NCBI GenBank assembly: GCA_017402995.1 | Contig: JAFQOV010000003.1 | Coordinates: 1 to 64,000, forward strand | Direction of reading: 5' to 3' | Length of the DNA: 64,000 nt | From: Candidatus Gastranaerophilales bacterium | GTDB lineage: Bacteria > Cyanobacteriota > Vampirovibrionia > Gastranaerophilales > Gastranaerophilaceae | Position numbers and translations under genes: made by a program | Notes under the pieces: model-generated | What the model saw: only the letters and a program-made list of their open reading frames with translations | What the model was told of the DNA's origin: nothing | Database searches by the model: none | Shown: positions 35,957-45,116 of the stretch, piece after piece | How the letters are laid out: the number at the start of each line of letters is the position of its first letter | How positions within the stretch are numbered: the stretch's first letter is position 1

Positions 35957-37210
35957 TTAAAAACCTTCTATTGCAATAAACTCATTGAAAAAATATTGAG
36001 GGTATACGCATAACCCAATGATTACAAATATTATCAAAGTTAAAATTAAAAACTCGCTTTTTTTAAATTGAAAATCAAGTTTGTCATTTTGTATGTTTGA
36101 AATTAGTTTATGAATTAAATTGATAATGCTTATCGCAAACAATAATAATGAAAGCATAATTAAATAAATTGTTGTGTTTAAAATATCGTCAAATTGCGCA
36201 CAGAAAAGATTTGCGCAAATTATTACGTTTGGAACAAATAAGCCAAAAGGTGCAATTTTTAACAAGTTTATTAAACCAAGCATAGTGTAAATTTGCACAA
36301 TTTTTGTTTTGTCGCCAATTGCTTTGAAGGCTGTAATATCTGTTGTTTTAAAGTTATTGCAAAGGTTTGCAAAAATTAGAGCTATTAATAAATGAGATAA
36401 TATCAAAATAATGCAAAAATAAACAAAGCTTGCAATTGTTATTTCGTTAAAACAAAACAACCCAACCAAACCATAGCCAAAATGAAAAGATAGTGAAGTT
36501 GAGATGATTTTAAATGCGTTTTTTGTTTTGAAAATTGTGAAAACAAACCAAAAAGTATTTGCTAAAAAGTAAATTATTAAAACATTTTGATATAATTCAA
36601 ATTGTTGATTAAAAATTAAATATGTTTTTAAAAGCAAGCTTGCGCCAAGAGTTGCTTCGTAGAGTTTTTGTTTTGATAAAACTAGAGGGTTTAAGTTTTG
36701 ACAATGTGTGTTCAGGGAAAAATTGAACGGGAAAAAGCCAAACAATCTTGAAATCAATATAATTGCGCCAATGAAAGCTAAAAGCATTGAGTTTGAATTA
36801 ATCTCATAGGTATAGCTTGCAATTTGTTCTATAATTAGCGGAATTTCATTTAATAGAAAATATTTTATAAATCCTTCTAAAAATAAAAATATTGTTGCAA
36901 AAAGACAAGCTAAATCAAAAATTAACGTTAAAAATGTTGTTTTTTTGTTGCTTTCGCTGTTTGTCAGGTTTGTTTTTGCCAAGTAGCTGAATACAAAAAA
37001 CCACAATAGTAAAATCGCAATATTTCCAAGATTATTGCTTGTAATAATTAATAATGATGTAATGAATAAAATTAAATTTGAAATATGCACATATTTTTTG
37101 AGTCTTATTACATTGTGATTTGTGAAAATAAGTGTCGAGATAAATATTAAAATCAATGTTGCGCAAAAAATAAGCGTTGTGTTATCAAAACTGTTGATTA
37201 ATTCTAACAT
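35957..37210 (-). CDS. Divergent NuoM/NuoL-like antiporter-type membrane protein
   Basis: This 417-aa protein is all membrane helices. FHFGYGLVGLF (about 247-257) followed by FVYFCIILILSHLLIALIFA matches the 'ISHLG.v.lGl' and next-helix region of NuoM/NuoL, and ITAFKAIGDKTKIVQIYTML matches the 'D....GGL.k.mP' loop before the next helix. The C-terminal VIIGLCVYPQYFFNEF fits the family's 'l.GlyP..f'. The pumping Glu is replaced (LLWFFVFSYL) and the Lys helix reads ISRLFGFFPFN, with Arg. The start at 37210 is chosen because GGGGG lies 6 nt upstream. It overlaps the NuoL-like gene by 7 nt. Confidence 0.65.
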   Translation of the reverse strand: MLELINSFDNTTLIFCATLILIFISTLIFTNHNVIRLKKYVHISNLILFITSLLIITSNNLGNIAILLLWFFVFSYLAKTNLTNSESNKKTTFLTLIFDLACLFATIFLFLEGFIKYFLLNEIPLIIEQIASYTYEINSNSMLLAFIGAIILISRLFGFFPFNFSLNTHCQNLNPLVLSKQKLYEATLGASLLLKTYLIFNQQFELYQNVLIIYFLANTFWFVFTIFKTKNAFKIISTSLSFHFGYGLVGLFCFNEITIASFVYFCIILILSHLLIALIFANLCNNFKTTDITAFKAIGDKTKIVQIYTMLGLINLLKIAPFGLFVPNVIICANLFCAQFDDILNTTIYLIMLSLLLFAISIINLIHKLISNIQNDKLDFQFKKSEFLILTLIIFVIIGLCVYPQYFFNEFIAIEGF

Positions 37211-38616
37211 TTGTACCCCCAAAAAATTGCAATGATAACACTTATCACGACAAATATTAAAAATAATATTAGTGCATTTATTGAATTATTTAATGGTTTA
37301 ATTTTGTTTACTTTAAAAATTAATAGTTTAATTACAAAATTAATTATTTGAGTTAGCAAAATAAAAATATATTTAAATATTTTTTCATCTAAAAACACAA
37401 AAATAGTCGATATTTTAGATGGAATTGTTTCAAAAAGGGTTATGTTTAATTTTTCCAAAATAAAACCTTTTTGTTTGTTGATTAATCTTGAATGGAGTGA
37501 AATTTTATCTTTTTTAAAGAAAATAATCAACGAAATCAAAGCGGTTAAATTAAGCGCAAAATAAGCTAGAATTGCGATTTTATGATTATAAAAATATAAA
37601 ATTAAAAACAGCGAATTTATTGAAGCAATAAAATATCCAAAAATTATTTTTAAGCTTTTTTCAAACAAAATTAAAAACAATGATGTCAAAATTGTTAAAA
37701 TAGCAATTAATGTAATATATTTTGTATTTATTGAATAGCTAAAAATTTCCCCAGTTTTATAAAGTAAATAAGCGCCAAAACTTGTGTTTAAAACTGTTGC
37801 ACAAATTATGTAAAATAGATTTGAAGCATTAGTTAAAAAGCTAAAATAGCAATTAAATGGCAAGATAAAAAGTCTTGTCGCGATTGCGATTAAAAGTGAT
37901 AATAGTAAAATTTTAAATTCAAAAACTGGTAATATTCCATAACAATAGCTAAAAATTAAATTCAAATTTTCAAAGTTTAAACTTGAAAAATCAAGATATC
38001 CATTTGACAAGGCAATTGCTTTATAAAGAATTAAAACAAAAACAAGTAAAGAAAAATCACCAACAAGGTTTATTCTCCAAAAACGTGTGTTGTTGTAATC
38101 TGTGTTTGATTTAAACAAGTCAAAATGAGAATAATAATAGATTAAAACGCTAATAAAAAACCAAAATAGCGCAGTTTGCGCGATATTTGCAGAAATTAAA
38201 TAGCTAAAAAGTGCAAAAAATGCAAAATATAGAAATGTATAAAATCTTTGACGTGTAAATATGAATTCTTTTTTTAATTTAAAATATTTTTTCAAAAATA
38301 TTGAAAAAATTAAACCAAGCCCAGAGTAATATAGCGCAAAAGCAAGGTTTTGCTTGTTTAACATCAAAGAAAAATTAAATTCCAAGTTATCAAAATAAAA
38401 ATAGTTAAAATTTTGTACAAAGCTATTGTTTAAAAAAACGCAACTTAAATAGCAAATTAAAAAAGTTAGAAAAGAAAAAAGATTAACAGCAACAAATGAA
38501 CTCGTTAAAAAGCCTTTTCCAACATAGCCAAGGCTAAATCTTTTATATAATAGAAATGCCCCCAAGAAAAGATATAAAAATACCGCAAAAATGCAACTAT
38601 AATTAATCATATCCAT
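37204..38616 (-). CDS. Divergent, internally shortened NuoL-like membrane protein
   Basis: The 470-aa protein aligns by eye with the N-terminal half of NuoL. WRINLVGDFSLLVFVLIL (about 180-197) matches 'VNRVGDFGLLLGIFLL'. TRLFILPFN (247-255) through SFGAYLL (279-285) aligns without gaps to '[38 protein letters not shown]'. In that alignment Lys becomes Arg248, the key His becomes Ala, and the PDAMEGP loop is gone. The helix Glu ('GWEG') is Phe. The C-terminal FLDEKIFKYIF... resembles NuoL's own end, so roughly 130-200 residues in between look deleted. The start at 38616 follows a perfect promoter placed for a leaderless mRNA; 38610 is another possible ATG. Confidence 0.65.
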   Translation of the reverse strand: MDMINYSCIFAVFLYLFLGAFLLYKRFSLGYVGKGFLTSSFVAVNLFSFLTFLICYLSCVFLNNSFVQNFNYFYFDNLEFNFSLMLNKQNLAFALYYSGLGLIFSIFLKKYFKLKKEFIFTRQRFYTFLYFAFFALFSYLISANIAQTALFWFFISVLIYYYSHFDLFKSNTDYNNTRFWRINLVGDFSLLVFVLILYKAIALSNGYLDFSSLNFENLNLIFSYCYGILPVFEFKILLLSLLIAIATRLFILPFNCYFSFLTNASNLFYIICATVLNTSFGAYLLYKTGEIFSYSINTKYITLIAILTILTSLFLILFEKSLKIIFGYFIASINSLFLILYFYNHKIAILAYFALNLTALISLIIFFKKDKISLHSRLINKQKGFILEKLNITLFETIPSKISTIFVFLDEKIFKYIFILLTQIINFVIKLLIFKVNKIKPLNNSINALILFLIFVVISVIIAIFWGYKC

Positions 38617-38623
38617 AGATTTA

Positions 38624-38652
38624 ATTATACATATTTTTAAAATATATCGCAA
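38624..38652 (-). promoter_or_regulatory. Promoter of the NuoL/M/N-like operon, leaderless layout
   Basis: On the minus strand TTGCGA (38652-38647), a 17-nt spacer and an exact TATAAT (38629-38624) form a good sigma-70 promoter. The TATAAT ends 7 nt before the ATG at 38616 and no ribosome binding site is present, so transcription should start at or next to the start codon. Confidence 0.65.
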
Positions 38653-38727
38653 TTGTTTTAAAAAAGTTTATTTTTGGCTATTTTTGAAATAGAATAAGTT
38701 TAACAACAAAAGGAGAAAAAGATTACT

Positions 38728-40431
38728 ATGAAAATGTCAAAACTTTTCGTTCAAACTTTAAGAGAGTTTCCAAACGACGCTGAAGCAATATCTCATAAAT
38801 TACTTGTTAGAGCAGGTTTTATTAAAAAACTAGCAAACGGAATTTATACCTACATGCCTCTTGCTCAAAGAGTTTTGACTAAAATTTCAAATATTGTTAG
38901 AGAAGAAATGAATGCAACTGGCGCTCAAGAGCTTTTAATGCCTTTTGTTCAACCTGCTGAGGTTTGGCAAAAGTCTGGCAGATGGCAAGTTTACGGCAAA
39001 GAGCTTTTAAGATGTAAAGACAGACACGACAACGATATGTGCCTTGCGCCAACACATGAAGAAGTTATTACTTCCGTTGTTTCTGACGTTATCAATTCAT
39101 ATAAACAATTGCCTCTAAACGTTTATCAAATTCAATCTAAATTTAGAGACGAAATTCGTCCTCGTTTTGGTCTTTTGAGAGGTCGTGAGTTCATCATGAA
39201 AGACGCATATTCTTTCCATACATCTCAAGAAGATTTGGAGCGCGAATATGCTGTTATGGCTCAAGCTTATACAAACATCTTCAATCGTTGCGGTCTTGAA
39301 ACTAAAGCGGTTCAATCAGATAGTGGCGCAATTGGCGGCTCTGTTTCACATGAATATATGGTTTTAACAGATACGGCAGTTGGTGAAAATGACGTATTTT
39401 ATTGTGATTGCTGTGATTACAGCGCAAATTCAAACCATGCAATTTCTATTTTGCCAGTTAATGAAACTGATGGCGGTTTTGAAAAAGAAGAAATTGTTGA
39501 TACCCCAAATGTTAAAACTATTGAAGACTTAGCAAAATTTTTAAATGTTGAAGCAAGCTGCATTTTGAAAGCTGTTGCATATATTTATGATTCAAAACCT
39601 GCTATCGCAATGATTAGAGGTGACAAAGAAATTGAAGAAACAAAATTAATGAATGCGCTTAATGCTCTTGAAATTCGCCCTATGGAAGAATTTGAAGTTG
39701 AAGAATTTTTAAACTCAACTGCTGGTTTCATTTCTTATCGAAATGTTGATAAAACAAAAGTTAAAGTTGTTTTTGATAAAACAGTTCAAGGCATGAAAAA
39801 CTTTGTTTTAGGCGCTAATGAAAAAGATAAACACATTGTTGGTGCAAATCTTGAAAAAGATATTGAATTTGTTGATATTTCTTTGGTTAAAGAAGGTGAA
39901 TTTTGCCCAGTATGTAAAAAACCTTTAAAAGTTACAAGAGGTATCGAGGTTGGTAATATTTTCCAACTTGGAACAAAATATTCTGCTCCAATGAATGCTT
40001 GTTATACTGATGAAAATGGCAAATTAAATCCATATATTATGGGTTGTTATGGTATTGGTGTTTCAAGAACAATGGCTGCTGCAATCGAAAAATATCATGA
40101 TGATTTTGGTATTGTATGGCCTGTTGAAATCGCCCCATATCACGTTGATATTGTTCCTGTTGATGTGAATAACGAAGAACAAGTTAAAATTGCTAATGAC
40201 CTATATGAAAAATTGGCTAAACTTGGAATTGAAGTTGTTATAGATGACAGAAGCGATAGAGCAGGTGTTAAATTCAAGGATGCTGATTTAATCGGCTTCC
40301 CAATCAGAATAACTGTTGGAAAAACTATTCAAGAAGGTCTTGTTGAGTTCAAAACCAGAAAAGATGGAGTTGTTGAAAAAATATCTCCAGATGAAGCAAT
40401 TGAAAAATGTCAAAAAATCCTCTTAAGTTAA
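38728..40431 (+). CDS. proS: Prolyl-tRNA synthetase, bacterial type with editing domain
   Basis: ProRS charges tRNA-Pro. The 567-aa product is the prokaryote-type enzyme. Class II motif 2 is in FRDEIRPRFGLLRGREFIMKD (split here: RFGLLRGREF, IMKDAYSFH), and motif 3 is GCYGIGVSRTMAAA. Between them (about 215-400) lies the YbaK-like insertion that hydrolyses Ala-tRNA-Pro, and the C-terminal anticodon-binding domain starts near 465. AAAGGAG lies upstream of the ATG. The 3' end overlaps the next gene by 25 nt. Confidence 0.97.
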   Translation: MKMSKLFVQTLREFPNDAEAISHKLLVRAGFIKKLANGIYTYMPLAQRVLTKISNIVREEMNATGAQELLMPFVQPAEVWQKSGRWQVYGKELLRCKDRHDNDMCLAPTHEEVITSVVSDVINSYKQLPLNVYQIQSKFRDEIRPRFGLLRGREFIMKDAYSFHTSQEDLEREYAVMAQAYTNIFNRCGLETKAVQSDSGAIGGSVSHEYMVLTDTAVGENDVFYCDCCDYSANSNHAISILPVNETDGGFEKEEIVDTPNVKTIEDLAKFLNVEASCILKAVAYIYDSKPAIAMIRGDKEIEETKLMNALNALEIRPMEEFEVEEFLNSTAGFISYRNVDKTKVKVVFDKTVQGMKNFVLGANEKDKHIVGANLEKDIEFVDISLVKEGEFCPVCKKPLKVTRGIEVGNIFQLGTKYSAPMNACYTDENGKLNPYIMGCYGIGVSRTMAAAIEKYHDDFGIVWPVEIAPYHVDIVPVDVNNEEQVKIANDLYEKLAKLGIEVVIDDRSDRAGVKFKDADLIGFPIRITVGKTIQEGLVEFKTRKDGVVEKISPDEAIEKCQKILLS

Positions 40432-41144
40432 AAATTGCATATCTCTATCCAGACATTTTGCAAGGACTTTGCGACAAGTCTAATGTTGAGGTGTTTTTAA
40501 AAAGAGCCAAATGGCGCGACATTGACGCAACTGTTCAGGTAATTAACAAAAACGATAAGGTTTTGTCAAACAAGTTTGATTTTTTCTATATCGGTGGTTC
40601 AAACACTGAAGTAATGGCTGATGTGATTAAATATTTAAAACAAAACCAAGATGAAATCGCTGTTGCTTCTGCTTTAAATGTTCCAATTTTGGCAGTAAAC
40701 TGCGGATATCAATTGCTTGGAAATTATTTTCAATTGCACAATACCACCCAAATTGATGGGCTTGGCGTATTAGATGTGGATTCAATCGCGACAAATTATT
40801 GCTATTCATCTTCTGTTGTTGGAATTTGCGAATTTTTGCAAAATAAAACCATAGCAGGACATGAAAACCATACAATGATTACATATTTAAAATCTGGCGT
40901 AAGCCCTTTTATCACCTTGACTAGAGGAAATGGAAACAACGCAAAAGATAAAACGGAAGGTGCTCGTTTTAACAATACCATAGGAACGTACATCACAAGC
41001 CCTTTGCTTGCTCAAAACCCTCATTTTTGCGATTTTTTAATTTCGCAAGCGTTAAGAATTAAATACAAATGTCGAATTCCTTTAACTCCTTTGTGTGATG
41101 ATATTGAATGGTTTTCACATAATGACATTTTAGAAACTAAATAA
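40407..41144 (+). CDS. GatD/CobQ-like glutamine amidotransferase lacking the usual His
   Basis: The 245-aa protein follows the GatD pattern from end to end: LKIAYLYPD, a YIGGSNTEV segment, ILAVNCGYQLLG with the nucleophile Cys99, IDGLGVLD, AGHENH, GNGNNAKDKTEGA and IGTYITSPLLAQNP. GatD with MurT amidates the D-Glu of lipid II. In the family the end motif reads 'GTYLHGPLL'; here the catalytic His position is Thr197. No murT lies in the window. The ATG overlaps the 3' end of proS by 25 nt. Function in lipid II amidation is inferred, and the missing His makes glutaminase activity uncertain. Confidence 0.8.
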   Translation: MSKNPLKLKIAYLYPDILQGLCDKSNVEVFLKRAKWRDIDATVQVINKNDKVLSNKFDFFYIGGSNTEVMADVIKYLKQNQDEIAVASALNVPILAVNCGYQLLGNYFQLHNTTQIDGLGVLDVDSIATNYCYSSSVVGICEFLQNKTIAGHENHTMITYLKSGVSPFITLTRGNGNNAKDKTEGARFNNTIGTYITSPLLAQNPHFCDFLISQALRIKYKCRIPLTPLCDDIEWFSHNDILETK

Positions 41145-41193
41145 TTGTTAACATCTTATTAAAAAATAAGTTTGTCCGTGCTAAATTTAATTT

Positions 41194-41961
41194 ATGATTT
41201 TAGTTATAGACATTGGTAATACAAATACTTCAATTGGCGTTTTTAAAGGAGATGAATTAATCGGTTCTTTTCGATTATCTTCTGATGTTAAAAAGACATC
41301 TGATGAATATGGCATTTCGCTTTTAACTTTGTTAAACCATGCAAATTTAACTGCAAAAATTGAAGGAGCGCTTGTTTCTTCTGTTGTTCCTCAATTGTGC
41401 GAAATTTATAAAGAAGCGATTGCGAAATATCTAAATATTAAACCAATTAGCTTGTCTCATAAATCTAAAATGCCGATTAAATTAAACATTGAAAACAATA
41501 AAGAAATTGGTGCAGACAGAATTGCAAACGCTGTTGCGGTTTATTATAAATATAAACTTCCTGCAATTGTAATTGACTTTGGTACGGCAACAACTTTTGA
41601 TATCGTAGATGAAAATGCTGCGTTTATTGGTGGCATTATTGCTCCTGGTATGAAAATTCAAGCTAAAGCACTATCTCAATTCACATCTAAATTGCCAAAA
41701 TTAAAAATTGAACCACCAAAAGAAGCAATTGGTAAAAATACTATTTCTGCTATGCTTTCTGGGATTGTTTTGGGGCATGGTTGCATGATTAAAGGAATGA
41801 TTGACTCATGCGAAAAAGAACTAGGGCAAAAAACAACCGTCATTGCAACGGGCGGATATAGCGACGTTTTATTTGAAAAAATGGACAAAACAATTGATTA
41901 TATTGATAAAGATTTAACTTTGTTTGGTTTAAAAGAACTATATTATTTAAATAAGGAATAA
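41194..41961 (+). CDS. coaX: Type III pantothenate kinase
   Basis: CoaX phosphorylates pantothenate, the first step to coenzyme A. The 255-aa protein has the acetate/sugar-kinase fold motifs: VIDIGNTNTSIGVF (phosphate 1), GADRIANAVAVY, and VIDFGTATTFDIVDENAAFIGG with IAPG. Length is normal. No Shine-Dalgarno is seen; TAAATT (41182-41187) ends 6 nt before the ATG, with TTAAAA 17 nt further upstream. dut follows after 1 nt and is co-transcribed. Confidence 0.95.
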   Translation: MILVIDIGNTNTSIGVFKGDELIGSFRLSSDVKKTSDEYGISLLTLLNHANLTAKIEGALVSSVVPQLCEIYKEAIAKYLNIKPISLSHKSKMPIKLNIENNKEIGADRIANAVAVYYKYKLPAIVIDFGTATTFDIVDENAAFIGGIIAPGMKIQAKALSQFTSKLPKLKIEPPKEAIGKNTISAMLSGIVLGHGCMIKGMIDSCEKELGQKTTVIATGGYSDVLFEKMDKTIDYIDKDLTLFGLKELYYLNKE

Positions 41962-41962
41962 G

Positions 41963-42412
41963 ATGATGGAAAATTTAACATTAAAAATTAAAAAACTTGA
42001 AAATTTCGTTTCAATGCCACAATATCAAACAGCTGGCGCAAGTGCAATGGATTTGGTTGCAGCAATAGATGAAGATGTTATTATTCCATCAGGTGAAATC
42101 AGAATTATTCCAACAGGTATTGCGATTGAACTTCCACATAACACAGAAGCACAAGTTCGTTCTCGCTCTGGTATGGCAATTAAAAAAGGAATTGCTGTTG
42201 TTAATGGCATTGGTACAATTGATGAAGATTATAGAGGCGAAATTTGCGTTGGTTTGATTAATCACTCAAAAGTCGATTTCACAATTCAAAGAGGCGACAG
42301 AATTGCTCAAATGGCAATTATGGAAGTTTTAAAACCACAAGTTGTTCTTGCAGATGATTTATCTGACACAGCTCGCGCTGAAGGCGGGTTTGGTTCAACT
42401 GGCGTAAAATAA
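41963..42412 (+). CDS. dut: dUTP diphosphatase
   Basis: Dut hydrolyses dUTP to dUMP, keeping uracil out of DNA and feeding dTMP synthesis. All five motifs of the trimeric enzyme are present: ASAMDLVAA, VRSRSGMA, GTIDEDYRGEI, RGDRIAQM and RAEGGFGSTG. At 149 aa it is full length. AAGGAAT lies before a double ATG; 41963 or 41966 may be the start. Confidence 0.97.
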   Translation: MMENLTLKIKKLENFVSMPQYQTAGASAMDLVAAIDEDVIIPSGEIRIIPTGIAIELPHNTEAQVRSRSGMAIKKGIAVVNGIGTIDEDYRGEICVGLINHSKVDFTIQRGDRIAQMAIMEVLKPQVVLADDLSDTARAEGGFGSTGVK

Positions 42413-42437
42413 TTAAAACGTGGAATTTTATAGTTAG

Positions 42438-44765
42438 ATGTACGGATTTAACTTTGAATTAGATGACTTTCAAAAAGAGGCCATCAATCATATTCAAAAT
42501 GGCAAAAGTGTAGTTGTTTGCGCACCAACTGGCGCAGGAAAAACTTGCATTGCCCAAAGTGCGATACATTTAGCCCTAGAAAACAATCAAAGAATTTTTT
42601 ACACAACACCCCTAAAAGCCTTGTCTAATCAGAAATTTTCTGATTTTAGCTCTAAATATGGCGAAGATAAAGTTGGTCTTTTGACAGGCGATACAACGAT
42701 TAACCGCGACGCGCAAATTGTTGTAATGACAACTGAAGTTTTTAGAAACATGTTGTATGGCACAACTTTTGGCTCTGTTAAAGATAATTTAAAAGACGTT
42801 AAATATGTTGTTTTAGATGAAGTTCATTACATGAATGATGAATCGCGCGGAACTGTTTGGGAAGAAAGCATTATTTATTGCCCAACAAATATTCAAATAA
42901 TTGCATTGAGCGCAACTGTGCAAAATTCACAACAATTGACCGATTGGATTAATACTGTTCATTCTAAAACAGAACTTGTTTATACAGATTTTCGTCCTGT
43001 TCCATTAAGATTTTTCTATTATGATTCTTCAAAACCACATATTGTTTTGCCACTTTTAACGCCAAGTGGAGATTTGAACAAAAAAATTCGCCCTGAAAGC
43101 AAATATAAATATTTTAATAAAAAAGAAAAGCAAAAAAATCCAACGGTTGATATTATTCAAGTTTTGCATAATAAAAACATGTTGCCTGCGATTTATTTTA
43201 CTTTTTCAAGAAAAAAATGTGACGAAAATGCGCGTAAATGTTTAAAACTTGAGCTCTTATCAAAAGAAGAACAACAAGAGCTAATTAAAATTACTGAAGA
43301 ATACCTTAAGGAAAATCCTTATCTTGAAAATAATCCGCAATTAGATTTAATTAAATGCGGAATTGCTTCGCACCATGCGGGGCTTTTACCAGGCTGGAAA
43401 GTATTAATTGAAAAGTTATTTCAAAAAGGATTAATCAAAGTTGTCTTTGCAACTGAAACTTTGGCAGCTGGAATTAATATGCCGGCAAGAACAACAATCA
43501 TTAGTTCAATATCAAAAAGAACAGATAGCGGACATAGAATGTTGTCTGCAAATGAATTTTTGCAAATGTCAGGGCGCGCTGGACGCAGGGGAATGGATGA
43601 GATTGGATATGTTGTTGTGGTGGGTACACCTTTTCAAACTCCAGAAGAAGTTGCGGCTCTAGTTAAATCAGACGCCAATCCACTAGAGAGCAAGTTTAGC
43701 CCAAGTTATTCAATGGTTTTAAACTTGTTACAAAGATTTTCAATTGAAGAAGCAAGAGAGCTAATTTTTAGAACATTTGGTTATTTTTCATCTACCGATA
43801 GATTAACTCCTTTGATTAATAAAAAAGAAGAAAAACAAAAACAAATTCAAGAAGCTTGCGATTTTGTTTGCAAATGGAAGTTAACAAACGAGGACTTTGA
43901 AAAATATAATAAGCTTAAAAATATTTTTGTTGAAATGCGAACAACATATAAATATTTAAAAAGACAAGCAAAAGGTAAATATAAAAACCCAAATCTTGCG
44001 CCAGAAGTGATTGAATTTGCGCAAAAATCAAAAAAACTGCAACATGAATTTGAAAGCTATGGCTGCAATGTTTGTAAGGCATATAAAAAACACAAAAAAA
44101 GCCTTGAATTAACTCAAAGATATTCAAAAGAAATTAAAAAATTAGATAAAGAAATCGAATTTCAAAAAGATGTTTATTGGCAAAAATTTTTAGCGCATAA
44201 ATATATTCTTGAACAAACAAAAAATCTGTTTGAAAATTATCCAACAGAAATTGGTCAAACAACAATGGCTCTGCGCTTTGAAAACGAGTTATTTTTGTCT
44301 GAGATAATTTTATCTGGTTTGTTAGATAATCTTGATGTTATAGAGCTTGCTTCTGTGATTTGTGCTGTTGTATCTGAAGATACAAGAAAAAATGACGAAA
44401 TTGCAAAACCATGTTGTAAAACTGTGAGAAAGGTTTTAAATCAAATCAAAGATATTAAAAGAAAAATTTTCTTATTGGAACGCGATAATAACATTGAAAA
44501 TCAAATGTATATTAATCCTCAATATTGTTCATTTATCGAGTATTGGATTGCATGTAATTTAAATCCTGAAAACAATAATATCGAAACTTGGGATAATATG
44601 TTTTCTGATACTGATGTTTCGCAAGGTGATGTTGTGCGCACTTTTAAAAGAACAATTGACGTTTTAAGGCAGTTAACAATTGTCGAAAATATTAATCCTG
44701 AAGTAGCTCAAAAAGCAAAAGATGCTATTAAATTAATTAATGTTGAACCTATAAATGTTGATTAA
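42438..44765 (+). CDS. Ski2/Mtr4-like superfamily 2 RNA helicase
   Basis: The 775-aa protein has the helicase motifs in order: CAPTGAGKT (motif I), TTPLKALSNQK (Ia), DEVHYM (II, DEVH), ALSATVQN (III), FATETLAAGINMPARTT (V) and QMSGRAGRRGMD (VI). The 'GINMPARTT' and 'SGRAGRRG' forms mark the Ski2-like group, which includes cyanobacterial and plant (ISE2-like) proteins and actinobacterial HelY. The C-terminal 330 residues are the helical arm. It probably unwinds structured RNA in decay or ribosome biogenesis. It follows dut by 25 nt without a clear ribosome binding site. Confidence 0.9.
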   Translation: MYGFNFELDDFQKEAINHIQNGKSVVVCAPTGAGKTCIAQSAIHLALENNQRIFYTTPLKALSNQKFSDFSSKYGEDKVGLLTGDTTINRDAQIVVMTTEVFRNMLYGTTFGSVKDNLKDVKYVVLDEVHYMNDESRGTVWEESIIYCPTNIQIIALSATVQNSQQLTDWINTVHSKTELVYTDFRPVPLRFFYYDSSKPHIVLPLLTPSGDLNKKIRPESKYKYFNKKEKQKNPTVDIIQVLHNKNMLPAIYFTFSRKKCDENARKCLKLELLSKEEQQELIKITEEYLKENPYLENNPQLDLIKCGIASHHAGLLPGWKVLIEKLFQKGLIKVVFATETLAAGINMPARTTIISSISKRTDSGHRMLSANEFLQMSGRAGRRGMDEIGYVVVVGTPFQTPEEVAALVKSDANPLESKFSPSYSMVLNLLQRFSIEEARELIFRTFGYFSSTDRLTPLINKKEEKQKQIQEACDFVCKWKLTNEDFEKYNKLKNIFVEMRTTYKYLKRQAKGKYKNPNLAPEVIEFAQKSKKLQHEFESYGCNVCKAYKKHKKSLELTQRYSKEIKKLDKEIEFQKDVYWQKFLAHKYILEQTKNLFENYPTEIGQTTMALRFENELFLSEIILSGLLDNLDVIELASVICAVVSEDTRKNDEIAKPCCKTVRKVLNQIKDIKRKIFLLERDNNIENQMYINPQYCSFIEYWIACNLNPENNNIETWDNMFSDTDVSQGDVVRTFKRTIDVLRQLTIVENINPEVAQKAKDAIKLINVEPINVD

Positions 44766-45116
44766 TTTTTCCATTTTTAGCATGTTAAAAAATTGCGTTT
44801 ATGCACAAAGATAAAAAAAGTAAAAATTTTTATTAAGAAATGTTAACATAAGCATATCGATATAATGCCAATGTTCGTAATGTTTACTAAAATAAATATA
44901 AAAAAACATCATCTAAACCAAATAATGTAAGACAAACACTTAAAAAAATGTTAATATAACAAAGCACGTTAAACGAAGAAACGAAAGAATGAAATTTAAA
45001 TAAATTTTCCATTTACAAAATTTAATGAAGCAAACAACAAAAAAGCAATTATTTTAGAAAAAATGTTTTTATAAATATATAGGTAATAGTGTGTAAATGT
45101 TATTGGAGGCTAATCA
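44766..45116 (+). promoter_or_regulatory. 351-nt AT-rich gap with a candidate promoter and long leader
   Basis: This is the longest gene-free stretch in the window. An exact TATAAT sits at 44861-44866, preceded by the palindrome TGTTAACA (44841-44848) but by no good -35 box. If it is the promoter, the HEAT-repeat gene has a leader of about 245 nt. GTTAACATAA near 44843 and a similar ATGTTAATATAA near 44949 form a loose direct repeat. No hairpin with a T tract, small gene with a ribosome binding site, or known RNA gene is visible. GGAGG stands directly before the next ATG. Confidence 0.35.

Noticed and set aside
44871-44930. 19-codon ORF in the gap before the HEAT gene
   Set aside because: No ribosome binding site, very short, and composition typical of the surrounding AT-rich DNA.
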